In this document: positions 1 to 7,896 of the stretch, piece after piece
Layout of the letters: each line of letters starts with the position of its first letter
Numbering within the stretch: the stretch's first letter is position 1
Assembly: GCF_047807365.1 (NCBI RefSeq)
Contig: NZ_JBLOUI010000020.1
Coordinates: 1 to 43,663 of the forward strand
Origin: Peptacetobacter sp900539645
GTDB lineage: Bacteria > Bacillota > Clostridia > Peptostreptococcales > Peptostreptococcaceae
Reading direction: 5' to 3'
Length of the DNA stretch: 43,663 nt
Position numbers and translations under genes: made by a program
Notes under the pieces: model-generated
The model's input: only the letters and a program-made list of their open reading frames with translations
Told to the model about the DNA's origin: nothing
Databases searched by the model: none

Positions 1-48
1 AAAGCGACCACACATTTTTTAATTCTTGTCAACATTTTTATAAAATAA

Positions 49-90
49 AAAGACCCCATATTATTTCTAATATTGAGGTCTTTATGTTTT
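49..90. terminator. Bidirectional intrinsic terminator
   Basis: The arms AAAGACC (49-55) and GGTCTTT (77-83) pair, and inside them ATATTA pairs with TAATAT. A T-rich tail follows on the plus strand and an A-rich run precedes the stem, which is a T-run on the minus strand. It probably ends transcription of a gene lying left of the window. Confidence 0.7.
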
Positions 91-241
91 TCTACTAACT
101 TAATGACATTGGATTTTCTGGGGCATTTTTTTTTATAATTTTGAATAGTTTTTAAAATCTTAGTTCTTATTGTAAAAGTAAAGAATGAAAGTATGCCTGA
201 AATAAAAGCGATATTAAAAATTGATTAAAATGATTTGAAAG

Positions 242-274
242 AACGGTTAGTCTTTGAAGATTAGCCGTTTTTTG
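242..274 (+). terminator. Strong rho-independent terminator with no visible gene upstream
   Basis: A 13-bp stem with two G-U pairs (242-254 with 257-269) is followed by a run of T. No open reading frame of useful length lies between 90 and 240, so it may end an untranslated transcript. A loose promoter candidate (TTGGAT at 109, TATAAT at 134, 19-base spacer) precedes it. Confidence 0.65.
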
Positions 275-402
275 TTGTAATTTATAGAAAAAAAGGTTAG
301 ATTGATAGTTTTTTAATATAGATTTAAATAATCTGTGGTAATTTAAAATAGAAATGAATAAAAGTTAATTTTTAAATAGTCAAAGTAAAGTATTTATTAA
401 TA

Positions 403-431
403 TTGAAAATTCTAAAATCAAATGTTATACT
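403..431 (+). promoter_or_regulatory. Sigma-A type promoter of the orphan RNA
   Basis: A -35 box TTGAAA (403-408) and a -10 box TATACT (426-431) are separated by exactly 17 bases. The predicted start is near 438, directly before a GC-richer, structured stretch in otherwise very AT-rich DNA. Confidence 0.55.
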
Positions 432-437
432 AAAAAT

Positions 438-556
438 GAAATCGAACTGACGGTGAGGGTGTTGTTCCCAAGTTGAAAGGCGATGTTTGCACATAAAAAT
501 ATCCCCATATTATTTGGATTTTGTTCCAGACTATACAGGGATTTTTATATACGATT
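438..556 (+). ncRNA. Putative orphan small structured RNA, about 120 nt
   Basis: Downstream of a well-spaced promoter comes a stretch richer in G and C than its surroundings (about 442-493), with small stems such as GGG/CCC nested inside AACT/AGTT. A terminator-like hairpin follows: ATAAAAAT-AT-CCC pairs with GGGATTTTTAT, ending near 550. No plus-strand gene follows; the next gene is convergent, so this is not an obvious leader. I compared it from memory with fluoride, preQ1, ZTP, THF, c-di-GMP and SAM riboswitches, 6S RNA and SRP RNA and could not match it. It may be a new or lineage-specific sRNA; the function is unknown. Confidence 0.4.
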
Positions 557-616
557 ATTGAAAATAGACAGAATTTTGATTTAAATTTATATATTAAATA
601 TATTTTTGTTGATAGT

Positions 617-862
617 CTATTTTTTAGAATACTGAACTTTTACATTCAGTCCTTTTATCATACCAAGCTTTCCAGATAGTGAGCTAATCACATCTGCAGG
701 AGCATCAATGATTACACTAATGATACTTACTTCCTTTTTAGGATATGGTACACCCATTCTTCCAACGATATAGGGAGCAAAGTCGTGTAGTGTCTTATTT
801 AGTGCATCAGACGCTTTTAAATCTTCAACAATTATCCCTATAAGTGCTATTCTTGTTTCCAT
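617..862 (-). CDS. TM1266-family putative [FeFe]-hydrogenase system regulator
   Basis: This 81-residue protein matches the TM1266 family of small ACT/NikR-C-like proteins that accompany the HydE, HydF and HydG maturases in anaerobes. It is thought, but not proven here, to be a ligand-sensing regulator. The N-terminus reads METRIALIGIIVED and the middle YPKKEVSIISVIIDAPAD, as expected for a beta-alpha-beta-beta fold. It has no DNA-binding helix-turn-helix of its own. It is divergent from hydE with a 76-base gap that must hold both promoters. A good AGGAGGTG ribosome binding site sits just upstream of the ATG, which fixes the start. The family assignment is firm; the regulatory role is inferred from family context. 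Confidence 0.85.
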   Translation of the reverse strand: METRIALIGIIVEDLKASDALNKTLHDFAPYIVGRMGVPYPKKEVSIISVIIDAPADVISSLSGKLGMIKGLNVKVQYSKK

Positions 863-938
863 AAAGGCACCTCCTCAGATTTCATTAATTAGATTTTATA
901 TTTTAAAAAGTTTATAGTCAATAGCGAAAGGAATTCAA

Positions 939-1991
939 ATGAAAAACCTAATAGATAAACTAGAGAAGAATCAAATTCTTTCAAAAGAAGAGTTTGTAAG
1001 GCTTTTGGCAATTTCTGAAAAAGATGATATAGATTACCTTACAGAAAGGGCAAAGTGTATCAGAGATGATATCTACGGAAAGAGAGTTTTTATAAGAGGT
1101 CTGATAGAGATTTCAAATTATTGTAAAAACGACTGTTATTACTGTGGTATTAGAAGAAGTAATAAAAATGCCCAGAGATACAGACTTTCAAAAGAGCAGA
1201 TTTTAAGTTGCTGCGAAAATGGATATGAACTAGGATTCAGAACATTTGTTATGCAAGGCGGAGAAGATGCATTTTTCAAAGACGAGGTTGTATGTGATAT
1301 TGTTTCTAGTATAAAAGAAAAATATCCAGATTGTGCAGTTACTCTTTCATTGGGTGAAAGAAGTACAGAGAGCTATAGAAAAATGAAGGAAGCTGGAGCA
1401 GATAGGTATCTTTTAAGACATGAAACATTTGACAACACACATTACAACAAGTTGCATCCAGTTGAACTAGATCCTGAAAATAGAAAGAGATGTTTGAGAG
1501 ATTTAAAGGCTCTTGGATATCAGACAGGAACAGGGATAATGGTTGGATCTCCATATCAGACGCTTGAAAATATAGCAGAGGATTTACTCTTTATAAAGGA
1601 ATTAAATCCTGAAATGATTGGAATAGGGCCATTTATACCACATAAGGATACTCCATTTAAAGACTTTGAAAGTGGAACAATGGAGATGACTTTAAGACTG
1701 ATTTCTATTTTAAGATTACTATGTCCAAAAGCTCTAATACCTGCAACGACTGCACTTGGGACAATAAGTCCACAGGGTAGAGAAAAGGGAATATTAGCAG
1801 GTGCAAATGTAATAATGCCAAATCTATCTCCAAAAGAGGATAGAAAAAAATACATGCTTTACAACGATAAATTAAGTGATGGAGAAGAGGCAGCAGAAGG
1901 ATTAAATAAGCTAAAGGAATCTATGAGAAAAATAGGCTACGAAATAGTAGAAGATAGAGGAGATTGCATAGCTTTAAAGGATAAAAATTAA
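939..1991 (+). CDS. hydE: [FeFe]-hydrogenase maturase HydE, radical SAM
   Basis: HydE is a radical S-adenosylmethionine enzyme that helps build the organic part of the H-cluster 2Fe subsite. The canonical CX3CX2C motif that holds the SAM-binding [4Fe-4S] cluster is at C62, C66 and C69 (NYCKNDCYYC), and the GGE-type SAM motif appears in VMQGGED. At 350 residues it has normal length. The C-terminal cysteine trio that binds an accessory cluster in some HydE proteins (for example from Thermotoga) is absent; that trio is known to be non-essential and variable. It heads the run hydE-hydG-hydF. The structural hydrogenase gene is not in this window, so it must lie elsewhere. Confidence 0.95.
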   Translation: MKNLIDKLEKNQILSKEEFVRLLAISEKDDIDYLTERAKCIRDDIYGKRVFIRGLIEISNYCKNDCYYCGIRRSNKNAQRYRLSKEQILSCCENGYELGFRTFVMQGGEDAFFKDEVVCDIVSSIKEKYPDCAVTLSLGERSTESYRKMKEAGADRYLLRHETFDNTHYNKLHPVELDPENRKRCLRDLKALGYQTGTGIMVGSPYQTLENIAEDLLFIKELNPEMIGIGPFIPHKDTPFKDFESGTMEMTLRLISILRLLCPKALIPATTALGTISPQGREKGILAGANVIMPNLSPKEDRKKYMLYNDKLSDGEEAAEGLNKLKESMRKIGYEIVEDRGDCIALKDKN

Positions 1992-2121
1992 GATTAAATA
2001 AGAAATTATAAACTACAAGAAAACGATTATTAACTGAGGATAAGAATCTTTGGTTTAATATAATAAATTAAAAAATAGGAAATTAATTTTGCAATTATAA
2101 TTATGAATGGGGGACTTAAAA

Positions 2122-3546
2122 ATGTACAAATATGATCCAAAATCACTAAAAGCAGAAGAATTTATAAACCACGAAGAAATTCTTGCAAGTATAGAATACG
2201 CAAAGGCTAACAAAGACAACAGAGAATTAATAGACTCTATAATAGAAAGAGCTAAAGACTGCAAAGGGTTAACTCATAGAGAAGCAGCACTTCTTTTAGA
2301 ATGTGACCAGCAGGATTTAAATGAAAAAATGTTTGGCCTAGCAAAAGAAATAAAACAGAAAATATATGGAAACAGAATAGTAATGTTTGCTCCTTTATAT
2401 TTATCTAACTACTGTGTAAATGGATGCGTATACTGTCCATATCACCTAAAAAATAAACACATAGCTAGAAAAAAATTAACTCAGGAAGAAATTAAAAAAG
2501 AAGTTATAGCGCTTCAGGATATGGGACACAAACGTTTAGCACTTGAAACAGGTGAAGATCCAGTAAACAACCCAATAGAATATGTATTAGAAAGTATAAA
2601 AACTATTTACGGAATAAAACATAAAAATGGAGATATAAGAAGAGTAAATGTAAATATAGCAGCTACAACTGTTGAAAACTACAGAAAATTAAAAGAAGCT
2701 GGTATAGGAACTTATATATTATTCCAGGAAACTTACAATAAAGCAAACTACGAACTACTTCATCCAACTGGTCCAAAACACGACTACTGCTACCACACAG
2801 AAGCAATGGATAGAGCAATGGAAGGTGGAATAGATGATGTTGGTATAGGTGTACTATTTGGACTTGAAATGTACAGATACGACTTTGTAGGTCTTTTAAT
2901 GCATGCAGAACATCTTGAAGCAGCTCAGGGAGTTGGCCCACATACAATAAGTGTTCCAAGAATCTGTCCAGCAGATGACATAGACACTGATGATTTCTCA
3001 AATGCTATATCTGATGAAATATTCCACAAAATAGTTGCTGTAATAAGAATAGCTGTTCCTTACACAGGTATGATAATATCTACAAGAGAATCTCAGAAAT
3101 CAAGAGAAAAAGTTCTTGAATTAGGTGTTTCTCAGATAAGTGGAGGATCTAAAACAAGTGTTGGTGGATATGCAGAGCCAGAACCAGAAGAAGATAACTC
3201 AGCTCAGTTTGATGTAAGCGATACTAGAACATTAGACCAGGTTGTTAATTGGTTATTAGATGGTGGTTTCATACCAAGTTTCTGTACTGCTTGCTATAGA
3301 GAAGGAAGAACAGGGGACAGATTTATGTCACTTGCAAAAACTGGTCAGATAGCAAACTGCTGCCAGCCAAATGCACTTCTAACTCTTAACGAATACTTAG
3401 ATGACTATGCTTCAGAAGATACTAGAAAGAAAGGTAAAGCCCTTATAGAAAGAGAATTAGAAAATATAACTAATCCAAAAGCTAAAGAAACTTGTATAAA
3501 ATACTTAAATGCAATAGATGAAGGAAAAAGAGATTTTAGATTTTAA
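2122..3546 (+). CDS. hydG: [FeFe]-hydrogenase maturase HydG, radical SAM tyrosine lyase
   Basis: HydG cleaves tyrosine to p-cresol and supplies the CO and CN ligands of the hydrogenase H-cluster as an Fe(CO)2CN synthon. With the start at 2122, the SAM-cluster motif lies at C98, C102 and C105 (NYCVNGCVYC). The C-terminal auxiliary cluster motif is visible as SFCTAC followed by NCC 22 residues later. An earlier in-frame ATG exists at 2107, but GGGGGA at 2109-2114 is the likely ribosome binding site for the ATG at 2122, giving a normal 474-residue protein. It follows hydE after 130 bases and precedes hydF, separated from it by a hairpin. Confidence 0.95.
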   Translation: MYKYDPKSLKAEEFINHEEILASIEYAKANKDNRELIDSIIERAKDCKGLTHREAALLLECDQQDLNEKMFGLAKEIKQKIYGNRIVMFAPLYLSNYCVNGCVYCPYHLKNKHIARKKLTQEEIKKEVIALQDMGHKRLALETGEDPVNNPIEYVLESIKTIYGIKHKNGDIRRVNVNIAATTVENYRKLKEAGIGTYILFQETYNKANYELLHPTGPKHDYCYHTEAMDRAMEGGIDDVGIGVLFGLEMYRYDFVGLLMHAEHLEAAQGVGPHTISVPRICPADDIDTDDFSNAISDEIFHKIVAVIRIAVPYTGMIISTRESQKSREKVLELGVSQISGGSKTSVGGYAEPEPEEDNSAQFDVSDTRTLDQVVNWLLDGGFIPSFCTACYREGRTGDRFMSLAKTGQIANCCQPNALLTLNEYLDDYASEDTRKKGKALIERELENITNPKAKETCIKYLNAIDEGKRDFRF

Positions 3547-3566
3547 TAAATTTTAATTATAAAAAT

Positions 3567-3597
3567 ATGGTGTGTCGGTATTTTTCTGACACACCAT
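3567..3597 (+). terminator. Hairpin between hydG and hydF, no T-run
   Basis: The arms ATGGTGTGTC and GACACACCAT form a strong stem around a T-rich loop. No run of T follows, so complete termination is unlikely. It may protect the hydEG message end or set the HydF:HydG ratio. This role is inference. Confidence 0.45.
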
Positions 3598-3630
3598 TAA
3601 TCTATAAAAACATATAACAAGGAGAGAAAA

Positions 3631-4866
3631 ATGGCTGGACTTAATGAAACTCCAAGAGCAGAAAGACTACATATAGGAATATATGGAAGAAGAAATAACG
3701 GAAAATCTTCATTAATAAATGCTATAACTGGTCAAAATATATCACTGGTATCTGATTTTGCTGGAACTACTACAGATCCTGTCTACAAATCTATGGAGCT
3801 TCATGGAATAGGACCTGTTGTGTTTATAGATACAGCAGGATTTGATGATGAGGGTGAATTAGGACAGATGAGAGTAGAGAGAACTCTTGATGCTGTGAAT
3901 AAGACAGATATAGCAATTGTAGTGATTTCTGATGAAAATATAATTGGTGATAAAAATAATGATGTTAAACTAGATATTGAAATTGAAAAAGAATGGATAT
4001 CTAAACTTAAAAAGGCTAAAGTTCCATATTTAGTTGTAATAAATAAAATAGACAAAATATCAAATGAAAATCTTCAATCATCTGTAGAAAAAATATCAGA
4101 TGAATTAAAAATAAAACCTATATTAACCAGTGCAGTTGATAAAAAAGGTGTAGCGTTAATAAGAGAAGAGTTAATAAGACTTTTACCAGAAGAATATTCT
4201 ATGAGAAGTATAACAGGTAAAATTGTAAAAGATGGGGATACTGTACTGCTAGTAATGCCACAGGATATTCAAGCACCAAAAGGAAGATTAATACTTCCTC
4301 AGGTTCAGACAATAAGGGATTTACTAGATAACAAATGTCTAGTTCTTTGCTCTACTGCAGATACTATGGAGGCGATGATATCAAAACTTGTATCTCCTCC
4401 AGATTTAATCATTACAGATTCACAGATTTTTGGAGAAGTATACAATAAAAAGCCTAAAGAAAGTAGACTGACTTCATTCTCAGTGCTATTTGCAGACTTT
4501 AAAGGCGATATAGAATATTATAGAGAGAGTGTTAAAGCTATAGAAAATTTAACAGAAAACTCTAGAGTATTAATAGCAGAGGCTTGTACTCATGCTCCAC
4601 TTGAAGAAGACATAGGAAGAGTGAAAATTCCAAACAGACTTAGAAAAAAAATCGGTGAAGGACTTACTTTTGATATAGTTGCAGGAAGAGATTTTCCAAA
4701 GGACTTAAGTAAATACGATTTAATAATTCACTGCGGTGGCTGTATGTTTAACAGAAAGTATGTATTATCTAGAATTGAAGCTGCAAAAGAACAAAAAATA
4801 CCTATGACTAACTACGGTGTTGTTATGGCGTATTTGGCTGGTATAATAGATAAAATAGATTTCTAG
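3631..4866 (+). CDS. hydF: [FeFe]-hydrogenase maturation GTPase HydF
   Basis: HydF is the scaffold GTPase on which the 2Fe subcluster made by HydE and HydG is assembled before transfer to apo-hydrogenase. The N-terminal GTPase domain shows the P-loop GRRNNGKSS (19-27), DTAG (67-70) and NKID (138-141). The C-terminal [4Fe-4S] motif is complete: C319-T-H321, then H367-C368-G-G-C371, that is CXH-X45-HCXXC. The length (411) is typical. It starts 34 bases after the hydG-hydF hairpin with an AAGGAGAG ribosome binding site and ends before a clear terminator, so it is the last gene of the maturation cluster. Confidence 0.95.
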   Translation: MAGLNETPRAERLHIGIYGRRNNGKSSLINAITGQNISLVSDFAGTTTDPVYKSMELHGIGPVVFIDTAGFDDEGELGQMRVERTLDAVNKTDIAIVVISDENIIGDKNNDVKLDIEIEKEWISKLKKAKVPYLVVINKIDKISNENLQSSVEKISDELKIKPILTSAVDKKGVALIREELIRLLPEEYSMRSITGKIVKDGDTVLLVMPQDIQAPKGRLILPQVQTIRDLLDNKCLVLCSTADTMEAMISKLVSPPDLIITDSQIFGEVYNKKPKESRLTSFSVLFADFKGDIEYYRESVKAIENLTENSRVLIAEACTHAPLEEDIGRVKIPNRLRKKIGEGLTFDIVAGRDFPKDLSKYDLIIHCGGCMFNRKYVLSRIEAAKEQKIPMTNYGVVMAYLAGIIDKIDF

Positions 4867-4961
4867 TTAAAAAAAGAAAGAGATTAAAAAATATTTAAAA
4901 AATAAATTTAATTATTAAATGTTAAAATGAATATATTTTATTAAAATATATTGAAAATATT

Positions 4962-5003
4962 AGAGCTTTTGGTCTATAATCATAGACAAGAAGCTCTTTT
5001 TTT
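4962..5003 (+). terminator. Terminator after hydF
   Basis: AGAGCTT (4962-4968) pairs with AAGCTCT (4991-4997), with an inner GTCTAT/ATAGAC stem, followed by a run of T. It closes the hydEGF cluster. The bases from here to 5159 hold the likely promoter of the two-component operon (a tandem TATAAT-like stretch near 5120). Confidence 0.75.
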
Positions 5004-5159
5004 ATTTATAAATATTAAATTTTTCTCAAATTAAAAAAATATAGGTTTAATTAAGCTTCGAAGAGTAAAATTTAGAAAATTACTCGAAATTATAATGAAG
5101 TTAAAAAGAGGAAAGTGTGATATAATATAATGGAGTATGAATTTATAAGGAGGGATAAA

Positions 5160-5828
5160 ATGAATTCTTCTATATTAGTAATTGAAGACGATGCTAGCAT
5201 ACAGGATTTAATAACAGAATTCCTAAGCGCAGAGGGATATAATGTTGATGCAGCAAATGATGGAATAGAAGGTATGCAGAAATTTAAGGAAAATAACTAT
5301 GACCTTATAATCTTAGATATAATGATGCCTAACCTAGATGGATATGGGGTATGTAAGATGATCAGAAAGACATCTAGTGTACCTATAATATTCCTTACAG
5401 CTCTTAATCAGGAGAGCGACCAGTTAAAAGGATTTGAAATAGAGTGTGATGACTATATAACAAAACCATTCTCATTTAACTTACTTGTTAAAAGAGTAGA
5501 GGCTATATTGAGAAGAAGTAATAAAACAATAAATGATAACTTTATAACTTTTGAAAAACTAAAATTAAACCTAGATACATATTCAACAGAAATAGATGGA
5601 GATGTAATAGAGTTAACGCTTAAAGAATTTAATATACTAAAAGAGCTTATAGAAAAATACCCACAGGTAATAACAAGAGAAAGCCTATTAGATAGCATAT
5701 GGGGATACGACTACTACGGAGATACAAGAATAGTAGATGCACATATTAAAAATATAAGAAAGAAAATAACTCTTCCTTATATAAAAACTGTAAAAGGAAT
5801 AGGATACACACTTGACAAGAATATATAA
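5160..5828 (+). CDS. OmpR/PhoB-family response regulator
   Basis: This 222-residue protein has an N-terminal receiver domain with acidic pocket residues D10 and D11, phospho-acceptor D53 (LILDIMMP) and K102 (YITKPF). A C-terminal winged-helix DNA-binding domain follows (DTRIVDAHIKNIRKKI, then a terminal beta-hairpin VKGIGYTL). I chose the ATG at 5160 because AAGGAGGG lies just upstream; a longer reading from 5130 lacks such a site. It overlaps the start of the downstream sensor kinase, so the two form one operon. The target genes are not evident; the ABC transporter at 12020 is a conceivable target, as such pairs often control peptide-antibiotic resistance, but it is 5 kb away. Confidence 0.92.
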   Translation: MNSSILVIEDDASIQDLITEFLSAEGYNVDAANDGIEGMQKFKENNYDLIILDIMMPNLDGYGVCKMIRKTSSVPIIFLTALNQESDQLKGFEIECDDYITKPFSFNLLVKRVEAILRRSNKTINDNFITFEKLKLNLDTYSTEIDGDVIELTLKEFNILKELIEKYPQVITRESLLDSIWGYDYYGDTRIVDAHIKNIRKKITLPYIKTVKGIGYTLDKNI

Positions 5829-7071
5829 GCGTTGGCAAAACATGAACATCAAGTATAAGCTGTTTTCTATAACAACAGCATTACTTGTTGCTATTGCGCT
5901 TTTAATTTACGGTATGTTGTATTTTCTATTGCCTAAGTATTATCACAGATATAAGATAGAAGCCCTTCAGGATTCTGTAAAGCAAGCTGTTGCAGCTGCA
6001 GAGAATGAGGATATAAGTCGGTTTGAAGAGGATTTGTACAGAATGTCTAAGGAGCAAAATTTAGCAATACTTCTAAGAGACCAAGAAGGTAATATAATTT
6101 ATGGTAAAAATGAAGTAGTCTTTCTAAAATACAGTAAATATTTAATGAATAGCCTAAACAGCGAGTATAGATTATCTACAGAGGTAAATATTAAAGAGAT
6201 GGATGAAAGCTGTGTTCTGGATATAATTATGCCTTTACAGCCCATTAATGAGGCAAATAAGGTACTTAGAAATTTAGTTCCATTTACGATATTTGCCGCA
6301 ATATTGATTGGTATTTTGGGTGCATATATATATTCAAATACAATTACTAAGCCACTTATAGAGATAATTGAAAAAGAGAGACGAGAGGAAGAGAATAGGC
6401 GAGAGTTTATCGCAACTATATCTCATGAGCTAAAGACTCCTATAACGATAATAAGTGGGCAGCTTGAAGGTATGATATACAATATTGGTAAATACAAGGA
6501 TAGGGATAAATATCTGAAGGAATCATATACATCTACTCAAGAGCTTAAAGATCTGGTAAATGAAATGATTGAAATTTCTAAGACAGATATAATGTCTGCA
6601 TCCTTTAAACCAACAACACTTAGTGTTAAAGAACTTGTAGAGGTTATCCTAAAAAGACAGGAATTTCTTATAGACGAGAAAAATTTAAAGACTAGAGTTG
6701 CAATTAGTAGTGATGCAAAAATAAATGCTGATAAGGATAAATTCTCAAAGGCATTGTATAACATCATAAATAACGCTATAAAATATACTCCAGAAGGAGA
6801 GAATATAAATATTAGATTTATAGAAAGAGGATTTAGACCTTCTATATTAGAAGTTGAAAATACTGGAATAACAATTTCTGATGAATCTCTTAAAAATATA
6901 TTTAATCCATTCTTTAGAGTTGAGAAATCTCGCTCTAGAAAAACTGGAGGAAGTGGACTAGGTCTTTACTTAACAAGTCAGATTCTTGCTAAGCATGGAT
7001 TTGAGTACAAAATGACAAACAGAGGAAATGCGGTATTATTCACTATAGAATTTACAAGTAGGGACTCTTAA
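5812..7071 (+). CDS. Sensor histidine kinase, HAMP-HisKA-HATPase
   Basis: This membrane kinase of about 419 residues is the partner of the upstream response regulator. It has a transmembrane segment at about 18-40, an extracytoplasmic loop of about 115 residues, a second segment at about 155-176 and a short HAMP-like linker. The phospho-acceptor is H205 (TISHELKTP). The ATPase domain has an N-box (N317 to N321), a G1 region reading VENTG instead of the usual DNG form, an F-box (FNPFF) and G2 (GGSGLGL). A TTG at 5812, inside the regulator gene and 7 bases after an AGGA, is a plausible coupled start; the ATG at 5842 is the alternative. The input signal is unknown. Confidence 0.9.
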   Translation: MTRIYKRWQNMNIKYKLFSITTALLVAIALLIYGMLYFLLPKYYHRYKIEALQDSVKQAVAAAENEDISRFEEDLYRMSKEQNLAILLRDQEGNIIYGKNEVVFLKYSKYLMNSLNSEYRLSTEVNIKEMDESCVLDIIMPLQPINEANKVLRNLVPFTIFAAILIGILGAYIYSNTITKPLIEIIEKERREEENRREFIATISHELKTPITIISGQLEGMIYNIGKYKDRDKYLKESYTSTQELKDLVNEMIEISKTDIMSASFKPTTLSVKELVEVILKRQEFLIDEKNLKTRVAISSDAKINADKDKFSKALYNIINNAIKYTPEGENINIRFIERGFRPSILEVENTGITISDESLKNIFNPFFRVEKSRSRKTGGSGLGLYLTSQILAKHGFEYKMTNRGNAVLFTIEFTSRDS

Positions 7072-7084
7072 ATCGATACAAAAG

Positions 7085-7118
7085 GATTGTAGCTAAATAA
7101 ATGCTACAATCTTTTTTT
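7085..7118 (+). terminator. Terminator of the two-component operon
   Basis: GATTGTAGC (7085-7093) pairs perfectly with GCTACAATC (7103-7111) and a run of T follows. It lies 14 bases after the kinase stop codon. Confidence 0.85.
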
Positions 7119-7149
7119 ATGCTTCCAATATAAAATAAATAACAAAAGA

Positions 7150-7190
7150 ATAATTGTATGCTTACAAAATTAATGTAATCATACAATTAT
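7150..7190. promoter_or_regulatory. Long inverted repeat upstream of the ECF S component, possible operator
   Basis: ATAATTGTATG (7150-7160) is matched perfectly by CATACAATTAT (7180-7190) across a 19-base spacer. A further ATTGTATG half-site lies at 7226-7233. Perfect 11-base arms in a leader are more than expected by chance even in AT-rich DNA. This may be a repressor site for vitamin- or metabolite-dependent control of the transporter. I do not recognise the regulator. Confidence 0.4.
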
Positions 7191-7260
7191 AGAGATTAAA
7201 GAAATTTACACAAACATATTTCAAAATTGTATGATATAAGTTATTATATAAGCATAGAAG

Positions 7261-7280
7261 AAAACAGTTTATACTGTTTT
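7261..7280 (+). promoter_or_regulatory. Leader hairpin before the ECF S component
   Basis: AAAACAGT pairs with ACTGTTTT around a four-base loop. It ends 33 bases before the start codon at 7314. It does not resemble a riboswitch aptamer I know. Confidence 0.3.
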
Positions 7281-7313
7281 AGGAATAATTGTTTTACCGA
7301 GGGGGATAAAAAA

Positions 7314-7844
7314 ATGAGCAATGAAGAAATAAACAAAAAAACGAGATTAATTGTACTGGCAGCATTATTGGCATCATTAGTATTTTTAGCAACAGCCTAT
7401 ATCCTTCATATACCAGTTGGAGGAAATGGAGGATATGTACATGTAGGGGATGCGTTTATTTACTTAGCAGCAGTATTACTTCCAACACCATATGCAATGG
7501 CAGCAGCTGCAATAGGAGCAGGACTTGCTGATATAGCAACAGGGGCAGCTATATGGGCTATACCAACAATGATAATAAAACCAATATTAGTACTTTTCTT
7601 TACAAATAAAACAGACAAAATAATAAACACAAGAAACGTTGTAGCTACTTTAGTAGCTGGTATAGTAGGAACTGTGCTTTATATGTTTGCAGAAGGAATA
7701 ATGATTGGTAGTATGCAGGCGGCATTTGTAATGAGTCTTGTAGGACTTGTACAGCCTTTAGGAAGTGCAATAGTATTCATAGTAGTAGGGCTTGCATTTG
7801 ACAAGGCAAAAATAAAAACAAAATATCATTTATCAGCAGCATAA
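7314..7844 (+). CDS. ECF transporter S component (TIGR04002-like)
   Basis: A small hydrophobic protein of 176 residues with about five or six membrane segments, resembling substrate-binding S components of energy-coupling factor vitamin transporters. The motif GGYVHVGDAFIYLAAVLLPTP is typical of that superfamily, as is the Ala/Gly-rich segment before ADIATGAA. The ATG at 7314 follows a strong GAGGGGGA site; longer readings to 7227 lack one. No ECF ATPase or T component lies nearby, so it probably shares a module encoded elsewhere. The substrate cannot be read from the sequence. The pyridoxal kinase 3 kb downstream hints at vitamins only weakly. Confidence 0.75.
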   Translation: MSNEEINKKTRLIVLAALLASLVFLATAYILHIPVGGNGGYVHVGDAFIYLAAVLLPTPYAMAAAAIGAGLADIATGAAIWAIPTMIIKPILVLFFTNKTDKIINTRNVVATLVAGIVGTVLYMFAEGIMIGSMQAAFVMSLVGLVQPLGSAIVFIVVGLAFDKAKIKTKYHLSAA

Positions 7845-7860
7845 ATGAAGAAATAAAAAA

Positions 7861-7885
7861 CCCTGAACAAAAGTTCAGGGTAATT
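7861..7885. terminator. Bidirectional terminator between convergent genes
   Basis: CCCTGAAC (7861-7868) and GTTCAGGG (7873-7880) form a perfect stem with a four-base loop. An A-run before it gives the minus-strand transcript its U-tail, while the plus-strand side is T-rich. Confidence 0.85.
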
Positions 7886-7896
7886 TTATATACTAA

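Noticed and set aside
438..556. Fluoride or other known riboswitch
   Set aside because: Some short strings (GGTG, GGCGATG) recall the fluoride aptamer, but the pseudoknot partners and order do not fit and no plus-strand gene follows.
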